From Candidatus Magnetobacterium casense (GTDB taxonomy: Bacteria > Nitrospirota > Thermodesulfovibrionia > Thermodesulfovibrionales > Magnetobacteriaceae): a DNA stretch of 64,000 nt. Shown one piece after another: positions 46,747-54,856 of the stretch. The first letter of the stretch is position 1; the number at the start of each line of letters is the position of its first letter. Where the stretch lies: assembly GCF_000714715.1 (NCBI RefSeq), contig NZ_JMFO01000012.1, positions 20,422 to 84,421 of the forward strand, in the 5' to 3' direction. The notes under the pieces were generated by a model, which worked only from the letters and a program-made list of their open reading frames with translations, had not been told where the DNA came from and did not search any database. Made by a program: the position numbers and the translations under genes.

Positions 46747-46973
46747 AGAAAGAAGGGAGGTGGAATCCATAACCATTGACGTTAATTGTACAGACTTTTG
46801 CCTTGCGTCAACCAAGCTATCAGACATGCGTTAGAAGTCATGTTGTATTCAGCATATCTGAGTTGTTTATCATTTTTCTTGTCCTGGACTCTAAAACCTT
46901 TTTTTCAAATCGGCCTGTTTACACAATTCGCTTGCTGTTATCCTATCAAACATTTTATGTCTTTTTACAGACA

Positions 46974-47192
46974 CTAAAATTCAACATGTAGTTGCTGTAA
47001 TAAGGCACCCCCTTCCGGGATATCTTCACCTTGCTGGAGGCATGCCATTATCATTTCTTTAGTTGCGTCCTGGAGTAGTTCCCTGCATTCCTCCAATGTC
47101 TGCCCTTCTGTAACCACCTCAGGCCACTCTACCAATTGCCCCATATACCCGGAATCGATCTTAACGTACCTTGCCGTATATATCCCTACCAT
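46974..47192 (-). CDS. Orphan HicB-family antitoxin
   Basis: A 72 aa UPF0150/HicB core: YTARYVKIDSGYMGQLVEWPEVVTEGQTLEECRELLQDATKEMI in consecutive elements. No hicA is found downstream in the 227 bases to the next gene, which show no gene. It lies one base after a truncated addiction antidote, with a HigB/RelE-type toxin further upstream in the same run, so it may be a third member of that operon or a solitary antitoxin. Confidence 0.75.
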   Translation of the reverse strand: MVGIYTARYVKIDSGYMGQLVEWPEVVTEGQTLEECRELLQDATKEMIMACLQQGEDIPEGGALLQQLHVEF

Positions 47193-47193
47193 G

Positions 47194-47409
47194 TTAGATC
47201 GTATAAAAATCCAATGGTATCAGGCAAATGCCGTCTCCGCTGATTGCTGATTTTTCTGAGGCATATACAACCCATCCGGCCTCAGCAATATTGCGAAGAG
47301 CCAACAAAAATAGCTCTTTGTCGTTTTCCTCCAAAACGGCGTTAAGATACTCAACCGCTTCTTCACGACCTCTTAGAGATTCAATTAAAAAGTCATGGTA
47401 GTCTGTCAT
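47194..47409 (-). CDS. Addiction-module antidote protein, apparently shortened
   Basis: The 71 aa start (DFLIESLRGREEAVEYLNAVLEENDKELFLLALRNIAEA) matches the HTH antidote family (TIGR02684-like) that pairs with RelE/HigB killers. The region that should form the helix-turn-helix (normally GM..LA..TGLSRE.LY..LS..GNP) is diverged and the protein stops where about 25 residues should follow. It may be a decayed antitoxin. Its start overlaps the toxin stop by four bases. Confidence 0.65.
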   Translation of the reverse strand: MTDYHDFLIESLRGREEAVEYLNAVLEENDKELFLLALRNIAEAGWVVYASEKSAISGDGICLIPLDFYTI

Positions 47410-47744
47410 CGCTCTCTCCTAATCATAAAATCATCCCAATATATTAAAGCTTTCTTGATATCAGCTTCCTGATGGGTCTTGTCGCCCCCACATAGAAGCA
47501 AAATTATATCAGAACCAACCTCTCCGAAGTAAACACGGTATCCTGGTCCATAATCTATTCTCAATTCATAAACTCCACTCTTTATTGCCCTGCAATCGCC
47601 AAAATTACCTAAGCTTAAGCGGTCTATCCTTGCCTTTACTTTCGCCTGCCCTTTAATGTCCTTCAGTGAGTCAAGCCACTGCCGAAACGGTTCCTTGCCA
47701 TCCGTTGCATCATAAATCCTAATCCGTTTATTTGATGCCTCCAA
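47406..47744 (-). CDS. RelE/HigB-type addiction-module killer protein
   Basis: A 112 aa toxin of the RelE/ParE superfamily (TIGR02683 group): DGKEPFRQWLDSLKDIKGQAKVKARIDRLSLGNFGDCRAI in adjacent pieces, GVYELRIDYGPGYRVYFG and LLLCGGDKTHQEADIKKALIYW. Members cleave ribosome-bound mRNA. Toxin-first gene order is usual for this type. The residues that pair with the antitoxin appear intact, while the antitoxin itself is shortened. Confidence 0.88.
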   Translation of the reverse strand: MEASNKRIRIYDATDGKEPFRQWLDSLKDIKGQAKVKARIDRLSLGNFGDCRAIKSGVYELRIDYGPGYRVYFGEVGSDIILLLCGGDKTHQEADIKKALIYWDDFMIRRER

Positions 47745-47838
47745 TAATTTATATTATCCTATCGACTACATGTTTTGCAAGATTTAAGGTAATAATTCAG
47801 GTATACAATAGAAAGATTGCACTATAAATTAAGATATT

Positions 47839-48005
47839 ATGGGGTCAAGGGGTCAGCGAGGGGCGAGCCGCCCCCGGCTAAGTTCCCCCGGCTCAGTGGG
47901 GGGCTGGCCCCTTTTATGCCAGTGCGGCTCGCACCTTGCAGGGGAGGTCAAGGAGGGGGCGGGAGTGTCCCGCCGCATCAAGAAGCGGAGCCGCCCTCCT
48001 TTTCT
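47839..48005 (+). repeat. Compound GC-rich dispersed hairpin repeat, copy 5
   Basis: Starts ATGGGGTCAAGGGG and ends GCGGAGCCGCCCTCCTTTTC, with extra GC-rich hairpins between (GGGGGGCTGGCCCC; GCGGGAGTGTCCCGC). It separates a toxin-antitoxin module from the VCBS remnant. No gene is seen in 47745-48019. Confidence 0.65.
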
Positions 48006-48019
48006 CTTCTTGCCGTGTG

Positions 48020-48757
48020 TTAGTAAATGCCCCAGTCGCTTGGCACGCCGTGATCGGCATAGCCTCTGGAGTTAATAGTCGTGCCGTCCATCAGCCAGAC
48101 GTATATCTTGCCGGTATCGACGTCTTGCAGGTGTACGTCGCTCTTACCGTCGCCATCGTAGTCGGCGATTGACCTGATCTGCCATTGAGACGGTATCCCC
48201 TTGGCCACAAAACCGCTGCTTCCCTGTATCTTGACACTGTCCATGAGCCAGGTATAGACATCGCCAACGTCCTTGCTCTGCCAGAGGATGCCGCTCTTGC
48301 CGTCACCGTCAAAGTCCTTCTTTGTCCTCTTGCATACACCGTTAAACTCGGCAGTGATGCTTCTTGTTGCCGTCATGTTTACCGTACACTGATTGCCGAT
48401 GGTTACGTCGCATCCAGTCCAACCGTTAAAGATTGAGGCGTTGTCCGCCACCGCAGTGACTATCACCTGTGTGTTAAGGGTATACAGCGCCGTGCCGGTG
48501 TTGCCGCTCCAGTTGAGGCTGCCCGTTGACGTTGTGGTAGTCCTGTAGAGGTAGTGATACTATCCTTTGATGGTTTTTCCTAATCAGGCATTTAATGCTG
48601 TTTTTAAAGATGGATTCCCACTTTCGTGGGAATGACATGAACTATTTAATAATGAGGGTTTAGTCTACATGCATCACTACTTCTGCAGGACTACCGACGT
48701 TGTTATAGTGCCGTCACCGGTGCCCTGTTTTGTGACCGTCAGCGTTTTGTCTCCATT
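48020..48757 (-). pseudogene. InlB-VCBS C-terminal module remnant split by a MITE
   Basis: The coding remains start at 48757 (GDKTLTVTKQGTGDGTITTS), are interrupted by an inverted-repeat element at 48536-48695, and resume as TGSLNWSGNTGTALYTLNTQ, then GWTGCDVTIGNQCTV and two VCBS-like repeats (DFDGDGKSGILWQ; DYDGDGKSDVHLQ). Removing the element and one copy of its 8-bp target repeat restores a continuous frame that aligns with the InlB repeat of the gene at 2-2896. There is no start codon in the 5' piece; it lies in frame right behind the stop of the tail-fibre gene, so it is an orphan module. The first GTG after the insertion is at 48466. Confidence 0.85.
48536..48695. mobile_element. 160-bp MITE with 8-bp target duplication
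   Basis: The terminal inverted repeats GGTAGTCCTGTAGAGGTAG... (48536-48558) and the inverse of GGTAGTCCTGCAGAAGTAG... (48673-48695) match at 21 of 23 positions. Both sides are flanked by GACGTTGT (48528-48535 and 48696-48703). The interior is non-coding and contains the GGATTCCCACTTTCGTGGG palindrome, also seen in the element at 16865-17031. A second, shorter copy is at 51035-51093. Confidence 0.9.
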
Positions 48758-48760
48758 ATG

Positions 48761-49600
48761 TCACTTGGTTTGATGTTCAAGCGACTTCACCCTGTCCGAT
48801 AACTCCGCGATGGTCTTCTGCTGCTCCTGGACTATCTTCGTCAGCAGTGCGACCATGTCCATTGGGCTTAGACCCTTGCGGTCCTTTGTGGCCACGATGT
48901 CTGGGACGTCCTCCGCGATGAAGCCGATGTGGTGATCCATCTTGTCGGTCTTGTAATTGAAGGTCACGGGCTTCAGGTAGTTTAAGGCCAACATCGCATC
49001 GTTGCTGGAAAGCTCCTCGATGTTTTCCTTGTACTCGCGGCTTGAGGCGTTAGTCCATACACCGCCGGTGGTTACGTAGGCACCAGATACTCTCATGTGT
49101 AGGGGGTATGAAACTGTATTAACATCGCTGGAACCACGACCAACACCTAAATACCCATTAGCAGCTATCGTAACCAGTTGAACTCCTCCATTTACACTCA
49201 AAACTATAGGATGATTAGATTGAGTACCAATTCCAAAACTTTCGTATGCAGCACCTCCCTCATCACCAGGGACTCCAATATCAGCGGTAACCCCAACGTG
49301 ATTAGTCATACGTATTGCAGCCGCATTATTACTTACAAGAATATGAAACGGTCTTTCAGGGGTTGTTGTCCCAATGCCAACATTCCCCCCGTTGAAATAC
49401 AGGCTGGTTCCATTCTTATCCCAGCACCGCTCCCCCAAGTAGGTAAAGTTGGCATTGACCTCACTGGACTTGGCGACCGTCCCCGACGTGAACACGTTTG
49501 GCACCGATCCTGCATATGCCGATAGCGTCAGAAACAGCAACGCAACAATTGCTACGTTAGCCCCAATTACTTTCTTTAAACCTGTGTTACTAAACCTCAT
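48761..49600 (-). CDS. Tail-fibre-like protein with C-terminal S74 intramolecular chaperone domain
   Basis: The 279 aa protein starts with a signal peptide (MRFSNTGLKKVIGANVAIVA...AYAG) and has a middle of Gly-rich beta repeats (VGIGTTTPERPFHI, YLGVGRGSSDVNTV). The C-terminal Peptidase S74 domain has its Ser in NASSREYKENIEEL and continues IGFIAEDVPDIV and a coiled coil. S74 domains trimerise fibres and cut themselves off. I choose the ATG at 49600 because GGAGG lies nine bases upstream and the signal peptide follows; an extension to 49765 runs through a mobile element. That element lies immediately 5' of the ribosome site. Confidence 0.85.
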   Translation of the reverse strand: MRFSNTGLKKVIGANVAIVALLFLTLSAYAGSVPNVFTSGTVAKSSEVNANFTYLGERCWDKNGTSLYFNGGNVGIGTTTPERPFHILVSNNAAAIRMTNHVGVTADIGVPGDEGGAAYESFGIGTQSNHPIVLSVNGGVQLVTIAANGYLGVGRGSSDVNTVSYPLHMRVSGAYVTTGGVWTNASSREYKENIEELSSNDAMLALNYLKPVTFNYKTDKMDHHIGFIAEDVPDIVATKDRKGLSPMDMVALLTKIVQEQQKTIAELSDRVKSLEHQTK

Positions 49601-49618
49601 CTTAAAGTACCTCCGAAC

Positions 49619-49741
49619 GTATCCTCTTAAAAAAGCATGGTAAAATGGGGTCAAGGGGGCTGGCCCCCTTGCAGGGGAGGTCTGAGGAGGGGGCGGAGCC
49701 GCCCTCCTTTTTTCTTTTACCATGAAATATAAAGAAGATAC
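49619..49741. mobile_element. 123-bp MITE-like element carrying GC-rich hairpins, 8-bp target duplication
   Basis: The ends are GTATCCTCTT (49619) and AAGAAGATAC (to 49741). The flanking direct repeats are CTCCGAAC (49611-49618 and 49742-49749). The interior is AAGCATGGTAAAATGGGGTC, the GGGGGCTGGCCCCC palindrome and the GGGGCGGAGCCGCCC hairpin. The target repeat contains part of the ribosome site of the tail-fibre gene, so this element sits within that gene's leader. The rest of the gap to 50089 shows no gene. Confidence 0.85.
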
Positions 49742-49749
49742 CTCCGAAC

Positions 49750-50089
49750 TGTGTTTAATTTGCACGCAAAATGCGTGAGCGCCCTTTGATTGCTACTTCG
49801 TTGATGAAAAAGGCCGGACAAGATACAACAATGACGTTGATAAGTGGTAGTCCAATTAAACGCAAAAATACCGTGGAAAAGAAAAAATCTGGGGGTCTTA
49901 AGTCTTAATGTTGCTGAAGGTGTGCTAGAGAGAGAGCAAGACATGCGCCAAAACTGGGATATCCTGGCATGTCAGGCTGAAAATAATCTCTCAACCGTAT
50001 AAAAAAAACCTCCTTCTTCACATTCTTTACGATCATCGCAGAATCGCATTTAACCTTATAGCCGCGACAGACGTTGTTCAACGGCAAGC
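49750..50089. other. Gene-free stretch
   Basis: About 340 bases between the MITE and the Rpn-like gene. Only short chance frames are seen. The far end (49985-50089) may carry the downstream region of the Rpn gene. No promoter, RNA or repeat was recognised. Confidence 0.5.
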
Positions 50090-50938
50090 TCAAGCGTTAC
50101 CCTGCAGGTACAATCTCAACTGGGCTACTGACGTGGACCTCTTGATAAGCGCCCTGAATTCATCAAGTCTATCGACCTTATCAATGCCCCTGAGCATATC
50201 CATAAGCTCCAGCCCCTCCGGGCCATACTTGATTTCAAGCATCCCTTCTATCCCTTCCAGCTTGCCTTCCAGTTTGCCTTCCTGTCTGCCTTTGAGTTCA
50301 CCCTTTGTAAATATATCCTTAAAGAACTCGTATTCATCCAAATCAATTGTTATCGGCATGTTCAGTACCTCCTGTTTTACCTTGGCGGCCAGATTTCTTA
50401 ATCCGGCAAGATATAGAAATTTCCTTATATAATTCTCCCTTTTTCTGGGTTGTAACCGGTAGAGTTTAGCAAGAATCCTCTTTATAGTAACATCGGCATC
50501 GTCGAACCTGCACAGAATAGCCAATATGATATCATCAGGGTCATCACTGTCAATGAGTTGGTTGCCATCAAGAGTACGGGCGTCTATCAATTCGTAGGAA
50601 TACTTTATTCGTTTAAACTTCATACTGCTTTTCATGTTTAACGGCTTATTACCGATATACAAGACAATCTGTAACGGTAACTTCTTGTACTGATTGTATA
50701 TGAACCCGGAATAGAGATACATACGCCCCAACATATCGCTGTCGTTTGACGATTGCATCTCAATGTGGGCTATATTGCCATCCGGCAACTCAATCAAGAT
50801 ATCGACCTCCCTGATCTGAATATCGGGGAACTGGATATCTATGAATTTGCCCGTATCGTATCCCGTCAGCAGCTTCAGAAACCTCCGAGGTGCATCTTTA
50901 ACGATATCCTTCAATACTATATCATACTTCTGGTGCAT
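50090..50938 (-). CDS. Rpn-like PD-(D/E)XK nuclease family protein
   Basis: A 282 aa protein: KYDIVLKDIVKDAPRRFLKLLTGYDTG opening in two pieces, then the nuclease core REVDILIELPDGNIAHIEMQSSND with the Asp and the E-x-Q pair, and ILAILCRFDDAD..I..IL.KL helices. Family members are linked to recA-independent recombination. The C-terminal 60 residues ([19 protein letters not shown]) match those of the Rpn protein at 4096-5169 although the N-terminal halves are different, with a shorter GxxEGK tract here. Its product ends QGNA. Confidence 0.85.
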   Translation of the reverse strand: MHQKYDIVLKDIVKDAPRRFLKLLTGYDTGKFIDIQFPDIQIREVDILIELPDGNIAHIEMQSSNDSDMLGRMYLYSGFIYNQYKKLPLQIVLYIGNKPLNMKSSMKFKRIKYSYELIDARTLDGNQLIDSDDPDDIILAILCRFDDADVTIKRILAKLYRLQPRKRENYIRKFLYLAGLRNLAAKVKQEVLNMPITIDLDEYEFFKDIFTKGELKGRQEGKLEGKLEGIEGMLEIKYGPEGLELMDMLRGIDKVDRLDEFRALIKRSTSVAQLRLYLQGNA

Positions 50939-51034
50939 GACTATTATGATAATACCACAGAAGTGTTTCTGTCAACAGTTAATTTTTGCACACATAGTTG
51001 CAGTTAGTTCCGGACTTTCTGTAGTAGTTCTGTA

Positions 51035-51093
51035 GGTAGTCCTGTAGAGGTAGTGATACTATCCTTATGCATCACTACTTGTTCAGGACTACC
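51035..51093. mobile_element. Short MITE copy, 59 bp
   Basis: Begins GGTAGTCCTGTAGAGGTAG and ends with the inverse (GTAGTGATGC read on the minus strand). It is the same terminal repeat as 48536-48695, but almost the whole interior is missing, so the two arms can form one hairpin. A TTTTTTT run follows; it might act as a terminator for the HtrA gene downstream. No clear target duplication. Confidence 0.75.
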
Positions 51094-51122
51094 TTTTTTT
51101 AGATATGTAGAGTACCCTTTCT

Positions 51123-51203
51123 GCCTCACCCCCTTGGCCTCACCCCCTTGGCCTCACCCCCTTGCGGAGTAGGTCTGAGGAGGGAGCCATAGCCCTCCTC
51201 CTT
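51123..51203 (+). repeat. GC-rich dispersed hairpin repeat, copy 6, with 14-bp tandem units
   Basis: Three tandem copies of CCTCACCCCCTTGG-like units precede a diverged hairpin (GGAGGGAGCCATAGCCCTCC). Located 3' of the HtrA gene. Confidence 0.6.
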
Positions 51204-51218
51204 GCCGTTTTCTCGGCC

Positions 51219-52697
51219 TTACTTCTTGCTTGAGAGTGTCACGTATATAAATGACCCAGCCCTGTAGACTGACAACAGGACGTCGTCATCCTTCTTGATC
51301 GTGGATATTGCGGTTTCGTAATCACTGACATTACTTACACGCTTTCTGTTGACTTCGCCGATGATGTCACCCGGACGCAGGATAGAGGCAGCGACGCTAC
51401 CCTCATCGACGCCGGTTATAATAACACCGCTGACCTTTGCCGGTATGTTAAACCTCTCCCGCAGTGACTGGGTCAGGTTCTGAACGCTTATGCCCCGCAT
51501 CTTTGTTTCAGACTCCTGAGCAGAGGGCAGCATGGCGGCAGTCTTGTCATCGGGCAGTTCACCAACCTTTACACTTAGCATAACCTCTTTTGTCTCCCTG
51601 ATGACCTTGACATCAACCGTGGTACCCGGGTCTATGGCAGAGACCATGTTGCGCAATTGCCTGGTACTGGTGCTTTCCTTGCCGTTGAATATGACGATGA
51701 CATCGCCGCGCTTTATGCCTGCCTTATCAGCCGGCCCGCCATCGACGACATCGGCAATCAGCACGCCGGTTTTTTCGGTGAGTCCGAAGGACTTGGATAG
51801 CTCCGGGGTCAGGGGTTGAATATTGACACCGAGCCAACCTCTTACCACTTTGCCATTTTTCATGAGGCTATCCATGACGTTTTTAGCCATGTTGGTCGGT
51901 ATGGCAAAGCCAATGCCCTGATATCCGCCGCTTGTTGAAAAGATGGCCGTGTTGATCCCGACAAGCTCTCCGTTGATGCTCACCAGGGCACCACCTGAGT
52001 TGCCAGGATTGATGGCGGCATCTATCTGGATAAAGTCTTCGTAATCGGCAATGCCAACGTCAGACCGACCCACGGCACTGACTATGCCCATTGTAACCGT
52101 CTGATTCAGACCAAAGGGGTTGCCGATGGCGATAATGATCTCACCCGGTTTCAACTTGCTTGAGTCGCCAATCTTGATGGTTGGCAGGTCCTTGGCTTCA
52201 ATCTTGATAACGGCAAGATCGCTTTTGGAATCGGTCCCTATAACCTTGCCCTTGTACTCGGTCTTGTCGTAGAGGATGACCTTGATTTCATCCACGTCCT
52301 TTACGACATGGCTATTGGTGAGGATGTAGCCGTCGTCGCGGACGATTACGCCGGAGCCCAGCGCCTTTGACTCATGTTTTTTGGGTGCGTGGAATTGGTT
52401 TTCATCCCCAAAGAAGCGCCTGAAGAACGGGTCATCAAAGAATCGCCCCATGGGGTTGTCCTTCATCTCTACGGTCTTCATGGTTGATATGTTGACTACG
52501 GCCGGTCTGGCCACCTCAGTTACCTCGACCAAGGCATTGCTGAACTGTTCCAGGATTGCCTTGCTGTGCGGGGCAACCTCCTTTGACTGTGCCACGGACT
52601 GGTTTTGTATGTTGAGGTTAGAGGCGAGTATCAATCCTATGACAAGACCAACCGCTATCAGCGACGTCGCAAAGGCAACCTTTCTCTTAAATACCAT
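51219..52697 (-). CDS. DegP/DegQ-type periplasmic serine endoprotease, two PDZ domains
   Basis: Do-family HtrA protease and chaperone for misfolded envelope proteins. The 492 aa sequence has an N-terminal signal/anchor helix (about 7-27) and a flexible LA loop (MGRFFDDPFFRRFFG). The triad is His130 (LTNSHVV), Asp160 (SKSDLAVIKI) and Ser234 (NPGNSGGAL). PDZ1 (LIADVVDGGPADKAGIKRGD) and PDZ2 (VIITGVDEGSVAASILRPGD) follow. This is the second HtrA protein in the window; the first (11174-12250) has one PDZ. AGGAGG lies before the ATG. Confidence 0.94.
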   Translation of the reverse strand: MVFKRKVAFATSLIAVGLVIGLILASNLNIQNQSVAQSKEVAPHSKAILEQFSNALVEVTEVARPAVVNISTMKTVEMKDNPMGRFFDDPFFRRFFGDENQFHAPKKHESKALGSGVIVRDDGYILTNSHVVKDVDEIKVILYDKTEYKGKVIGTDSKSDLAVIKIEAKDLPTIKIGDSSKLKPGEIIIAIGNPFGLNQTVTMGIVSAVGRSDVGIADYEDFIQIDAAINPGNSGGALVSINGELVGINTAIFSTSGGYQGIGFAIPTNMAKNVMDSLMKNGKVVRGWLGVNIQPLTPELSKSFGLTEKTGVLIADVVDGGPADKAGIKRGDVIVIFNGKESTSTRQLRNMVSAIDPGTTVDVKVIRETKEVMLSVKVGELPDDKTAAMLPSAQESETKMRGISVQNLTQSLRERFNIPAKVSGVIITGVDEGSVAASILRPGDIIGEVNRKRVSNVSDYETAISTIKKDDDVLLSVYRAGSFIYVTLSSKK

Positions 52698-52749
52698 ATT
52701 GTTTTATCCTCCTGTATGTGTTACATAGATTTTTTGGGAAAAGCCCGGG

Positions 52750-53787
52750 TTAGGGGAGTACTGATAATGCCTTCAGCGCCACGGTTTCGTCAAAGCCGCA
52801 CATGATATTCATATTTTGAACAGCCTGACCCGATGCCCCCTTTATGAGATTGTCTATAACACTGACTATGATAAGGGTGTTTTTTCTATCGATGGCGATA
52901 CCGATCTGACAGAAGTTAGTCCCCCTGACGTTTTTAATATCGGGGAATTTCCCCTTGTCCATGACGATAACGAAGGGATCATTTTCATAAGTATGTTCGT
53001 ATAGCGACAGCACCTCTTCGAGGTCGATTGCAGGGCCAAGGGTAGCATAGACGGTGCTCAGGATGCCACGGTTAACCGGCAGCAGGTGAGGAGTGAAGGA
53101 GACCGTTACAGGTTTTTGTGCACTCAACGATATGCCCTGTTCTATTTCGGGCGTGTGTCTGTGTGTTGCGACCCCATAGGCGCTGAATCCGCCGTTTACT
53201 TCACAGAAAGATAACGCAACTTCCCCCTTTCGTCCTGCCCCCGATACCCCGGACTTTGAGTCTATCACTATGTGGTCAACGTCAACGAGGTTGTGCTTCA
53301 GGGCTGGATACAGGGCAAGCAACACGGAGGTGGGATAGCACCCCGGATTTGCCACCAGCGACGCCCCCTTGATCGACTCCCTGTGTACTTCCGGCAATCC
53401 GTATACGGCCTTTGCAAGGGTCTGCGGGTAGTGATGAGTGGTGCCATACCATTGGCTGTAGACGGCGTGGTCCTTCAGTCTGTAGTCGGCAGAGAGGTCT
53501 ATGACCATCTTGCCGTTTCTGTGGAAGTGGTCCACTACCTCCTGTGAGGTAGCGTGTGGCAGTGCAGTGAAGAAGACATCGCCCTTTTCAAGCAAAGCCT
53601 CCTTCTCTAACGGTTCAAAGACATAGTCGGTGTAATCATACAGGTGAGGAAACAGCTCCGTAACAGTTTTGCCCACATAGCGGTCGGCGGTTATGGCCGT
53701 TACCAGTACATCGGGGTGGTTGATCAGGAGCCTCATAAGCTCGCTGCCCGTGTATCCACTCCCTCCACATATCACAACTTTCAGCAT
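52750..53787 (-). CDS. argC: N-acetyl-gamma-glutamyl-phosphate reductase
   Basis: Third step of arginine synthesis: NADPH-dependent reduction of N-acetylglutamyl phosphate to the semialdehyde. The 345 aa protein has the NADP-binding start VVICGGSGYTGSELMRLL, the catalytic Cys150 in LVANPGCYPTSVLLALYP, KSGVSGAGRKG and the substrate loop HRHTPEIEQG. The C-terminus has NLIKGASGQAVQNMN. It is downstream of rpsI in the same direction, a known arrangement in several phyla. Confidence 0.97.
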   Translation of the reverse strand: MLKVVICGGSGYTGSELMRLLINHPDVLVTAITADRYVGKTVTELFPHLYDYTDYVFEPLEKEALLEKGDVFFTALPHATSQEVVDHFHRNGKMVIDLSADYRLKDHAVYSQWYGTTHHYPQTLAKAVYGLPEVHRESIKGASLVANPGCYPTSVLLALYPALKHNLVDVDHIVIDSKSGVSGAGRKGEVALSFCEVNGGFSAYGVATHRHTPEIEQGISLSAQKPVTVSFTPHLLPVNRGILSTVYATLGPAIDLEEVLSLYEHTYENDPFVIVMDKGKFPDIKNVRGTNFCQIGIAIDRKNTLIIVSVIDNLIKGASGQAVQNMNIMCGFDETVALKALSVLP

Positions 53788-53889
53788 TTACGTTTCGTAT
53801 GCCCCCTTGTTCAGCAATTTGTCGTACTTCAGGTAAATAGCATCCGATAAAATACCGCGGCCTGTATCATTGCAGATATAGCCTCAGAA

Positions 53890-54282
53890 TTATCTTTTTG
53901 AGAATTGGAATCTTTTACGGGCACCTTTTTGGCCGTATTTCTTTCTTTCCTTTTCCCTTGGGTCTCGTGTGAGCAGACCCTCTCGTTTTAATTTGGGTCT
54001 GAAGTCCGAGTCGGAATTGACCAGGGCAATGGAGATACCATGCCTGATGGCTCCGGCCTGTCCAGCGGGTCCGCCACCGACCACCCTGGCTACTACGTCG
54101 AGTTTTCCGACCATACCGGTTATCTCAAGGGGTTGGTTGATGATCATACGCAGGGTTTCCCTTGAGAAGTAATTTTCAACCGATCTGTTGTTGACGGTGA
54201 TCTGCCCTGCCCCTTTTTTGACTATAATGCGGGCTATGGAGGTTTTTCGCCTCCCTGTTGCCGTATATCTGACCTCGGTCAT
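53890..54282 (-). CDS. rpsI: 30S ribosomal protein S9
   Basis: A 130 aa ribosomal protein with [19 protein letters not shown], the middle [19 protein letters not shown] and the conserved end [17 protein letters not shown], whose C-terminal Arg reaches the P-site tRNA. It follows rplM by 12 bases, the universal L13-S9 pair. AAGGAGA precedes the ATG. Confidence 0.98.
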   Translation of the reverse strand: MTEVRYTATGRRKTSIARIIVKKGAGQITVNNRSVENYFSRETLRMIINQPLEITGMVGKLDVVARVVGGGPAGQAGAIRHGISIALVNSDSDFRPKLKREGLLTRDPREKERKKYGQKGARKRFQFSKR

Positions 54283-54294
54283 TAAAATCTCCTT

Positions 54295-54735
54295 CTATAC
54301 TATATTTATTGGTTCCGGTTGTTGTGCTGCATGAGGGTGTTGAGGGCCTCTGTAGACCTTGAGTTTTTTGATAATAGCGCGTCCCAGTCTGTTCTTAGGC
54401 AACATCCCCCACACGGCGTCTCTAATCATGGTCTCGGGCGACCTCTTGATCCTGTCCTTGGCGCTCTCCGACTTGATACTGCCGATGTAACCCGTATGGT
54501 GGTAGTAGAACTTCTGGTTGAGCTTGTTGGCCGTAAGCACTATTTTTTCGGCATTTACGACTATGATAAAATCACCCGTATCGGCGTTTGGAGTGAATAT
54601 GGGTTTGTGCTTGCCCCTGAGATAAGTCGCTATCATAGACGCCATACGGCCCAATATCTTACCCTGGGCATCCACAAGGTACCACTTCTTCTCCACATCA
54701 CTTTTTTTCATAAAGACTGTCTTCATTACATTCAT
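54295..54735 (-). CDS. rplM: 50S ribosomal protein L13
   Basis: A 146 aa protein with [57 protein letters not shown] and [14 protein letters not shown], all L13 hallmarks. The start could be the ATG three codons later (54726), which fits better to AAGGA as ribosome site. It starts the rplM-rpsI-argC run. Confidence 0.98.
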   Translation of the reverse strand: MNVMKTVFMKKSDVEKKWYLVDAQGKILGRMASMIATYLRGKHKPIFTPNADTGDFIIVVNAEKIVLTANKLNQKFYYHHTGYIGSIKSESAKDRIKRSPETMIRDAVWGMLPKNRLGRAIIKKLKVYRGPQHPHAAQQPEPINIV

Positions 54736-54819
54736 CCTTTTTCCAAAATCTTTGCTCAGTTCTTACTATGATAACGGATTAAAAAATTTATGTCAATGTC
54801 TCCGGCTAAAAATTTTAGA

Positions 54820-54849
54820 TTGACAGTACCCATAAAAAGCACTTATAAT
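54820..54849 (+). promoter_or_regulatory. Strong sigma70-like promoter, probably leaderless transcript
   Basis: Perfect TTGACA (54820-54825), 18-base spacer, perfect TATAAT (54844-54849). The ATG of the next gene begins seven bases after the -10 box, at or next to the expected transcription start, so the message would have almost no leader. Confidence 0.75.
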
Positions 54850-54856
54850 AATTATT

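Noticed and set aside
49905..50093. 62 aa minus-strand frame next to the Rpn-like gene
   Set aside because: It overlaps the Rpn stop, lacks a ribosome site and resembles nothing; treated as chance.
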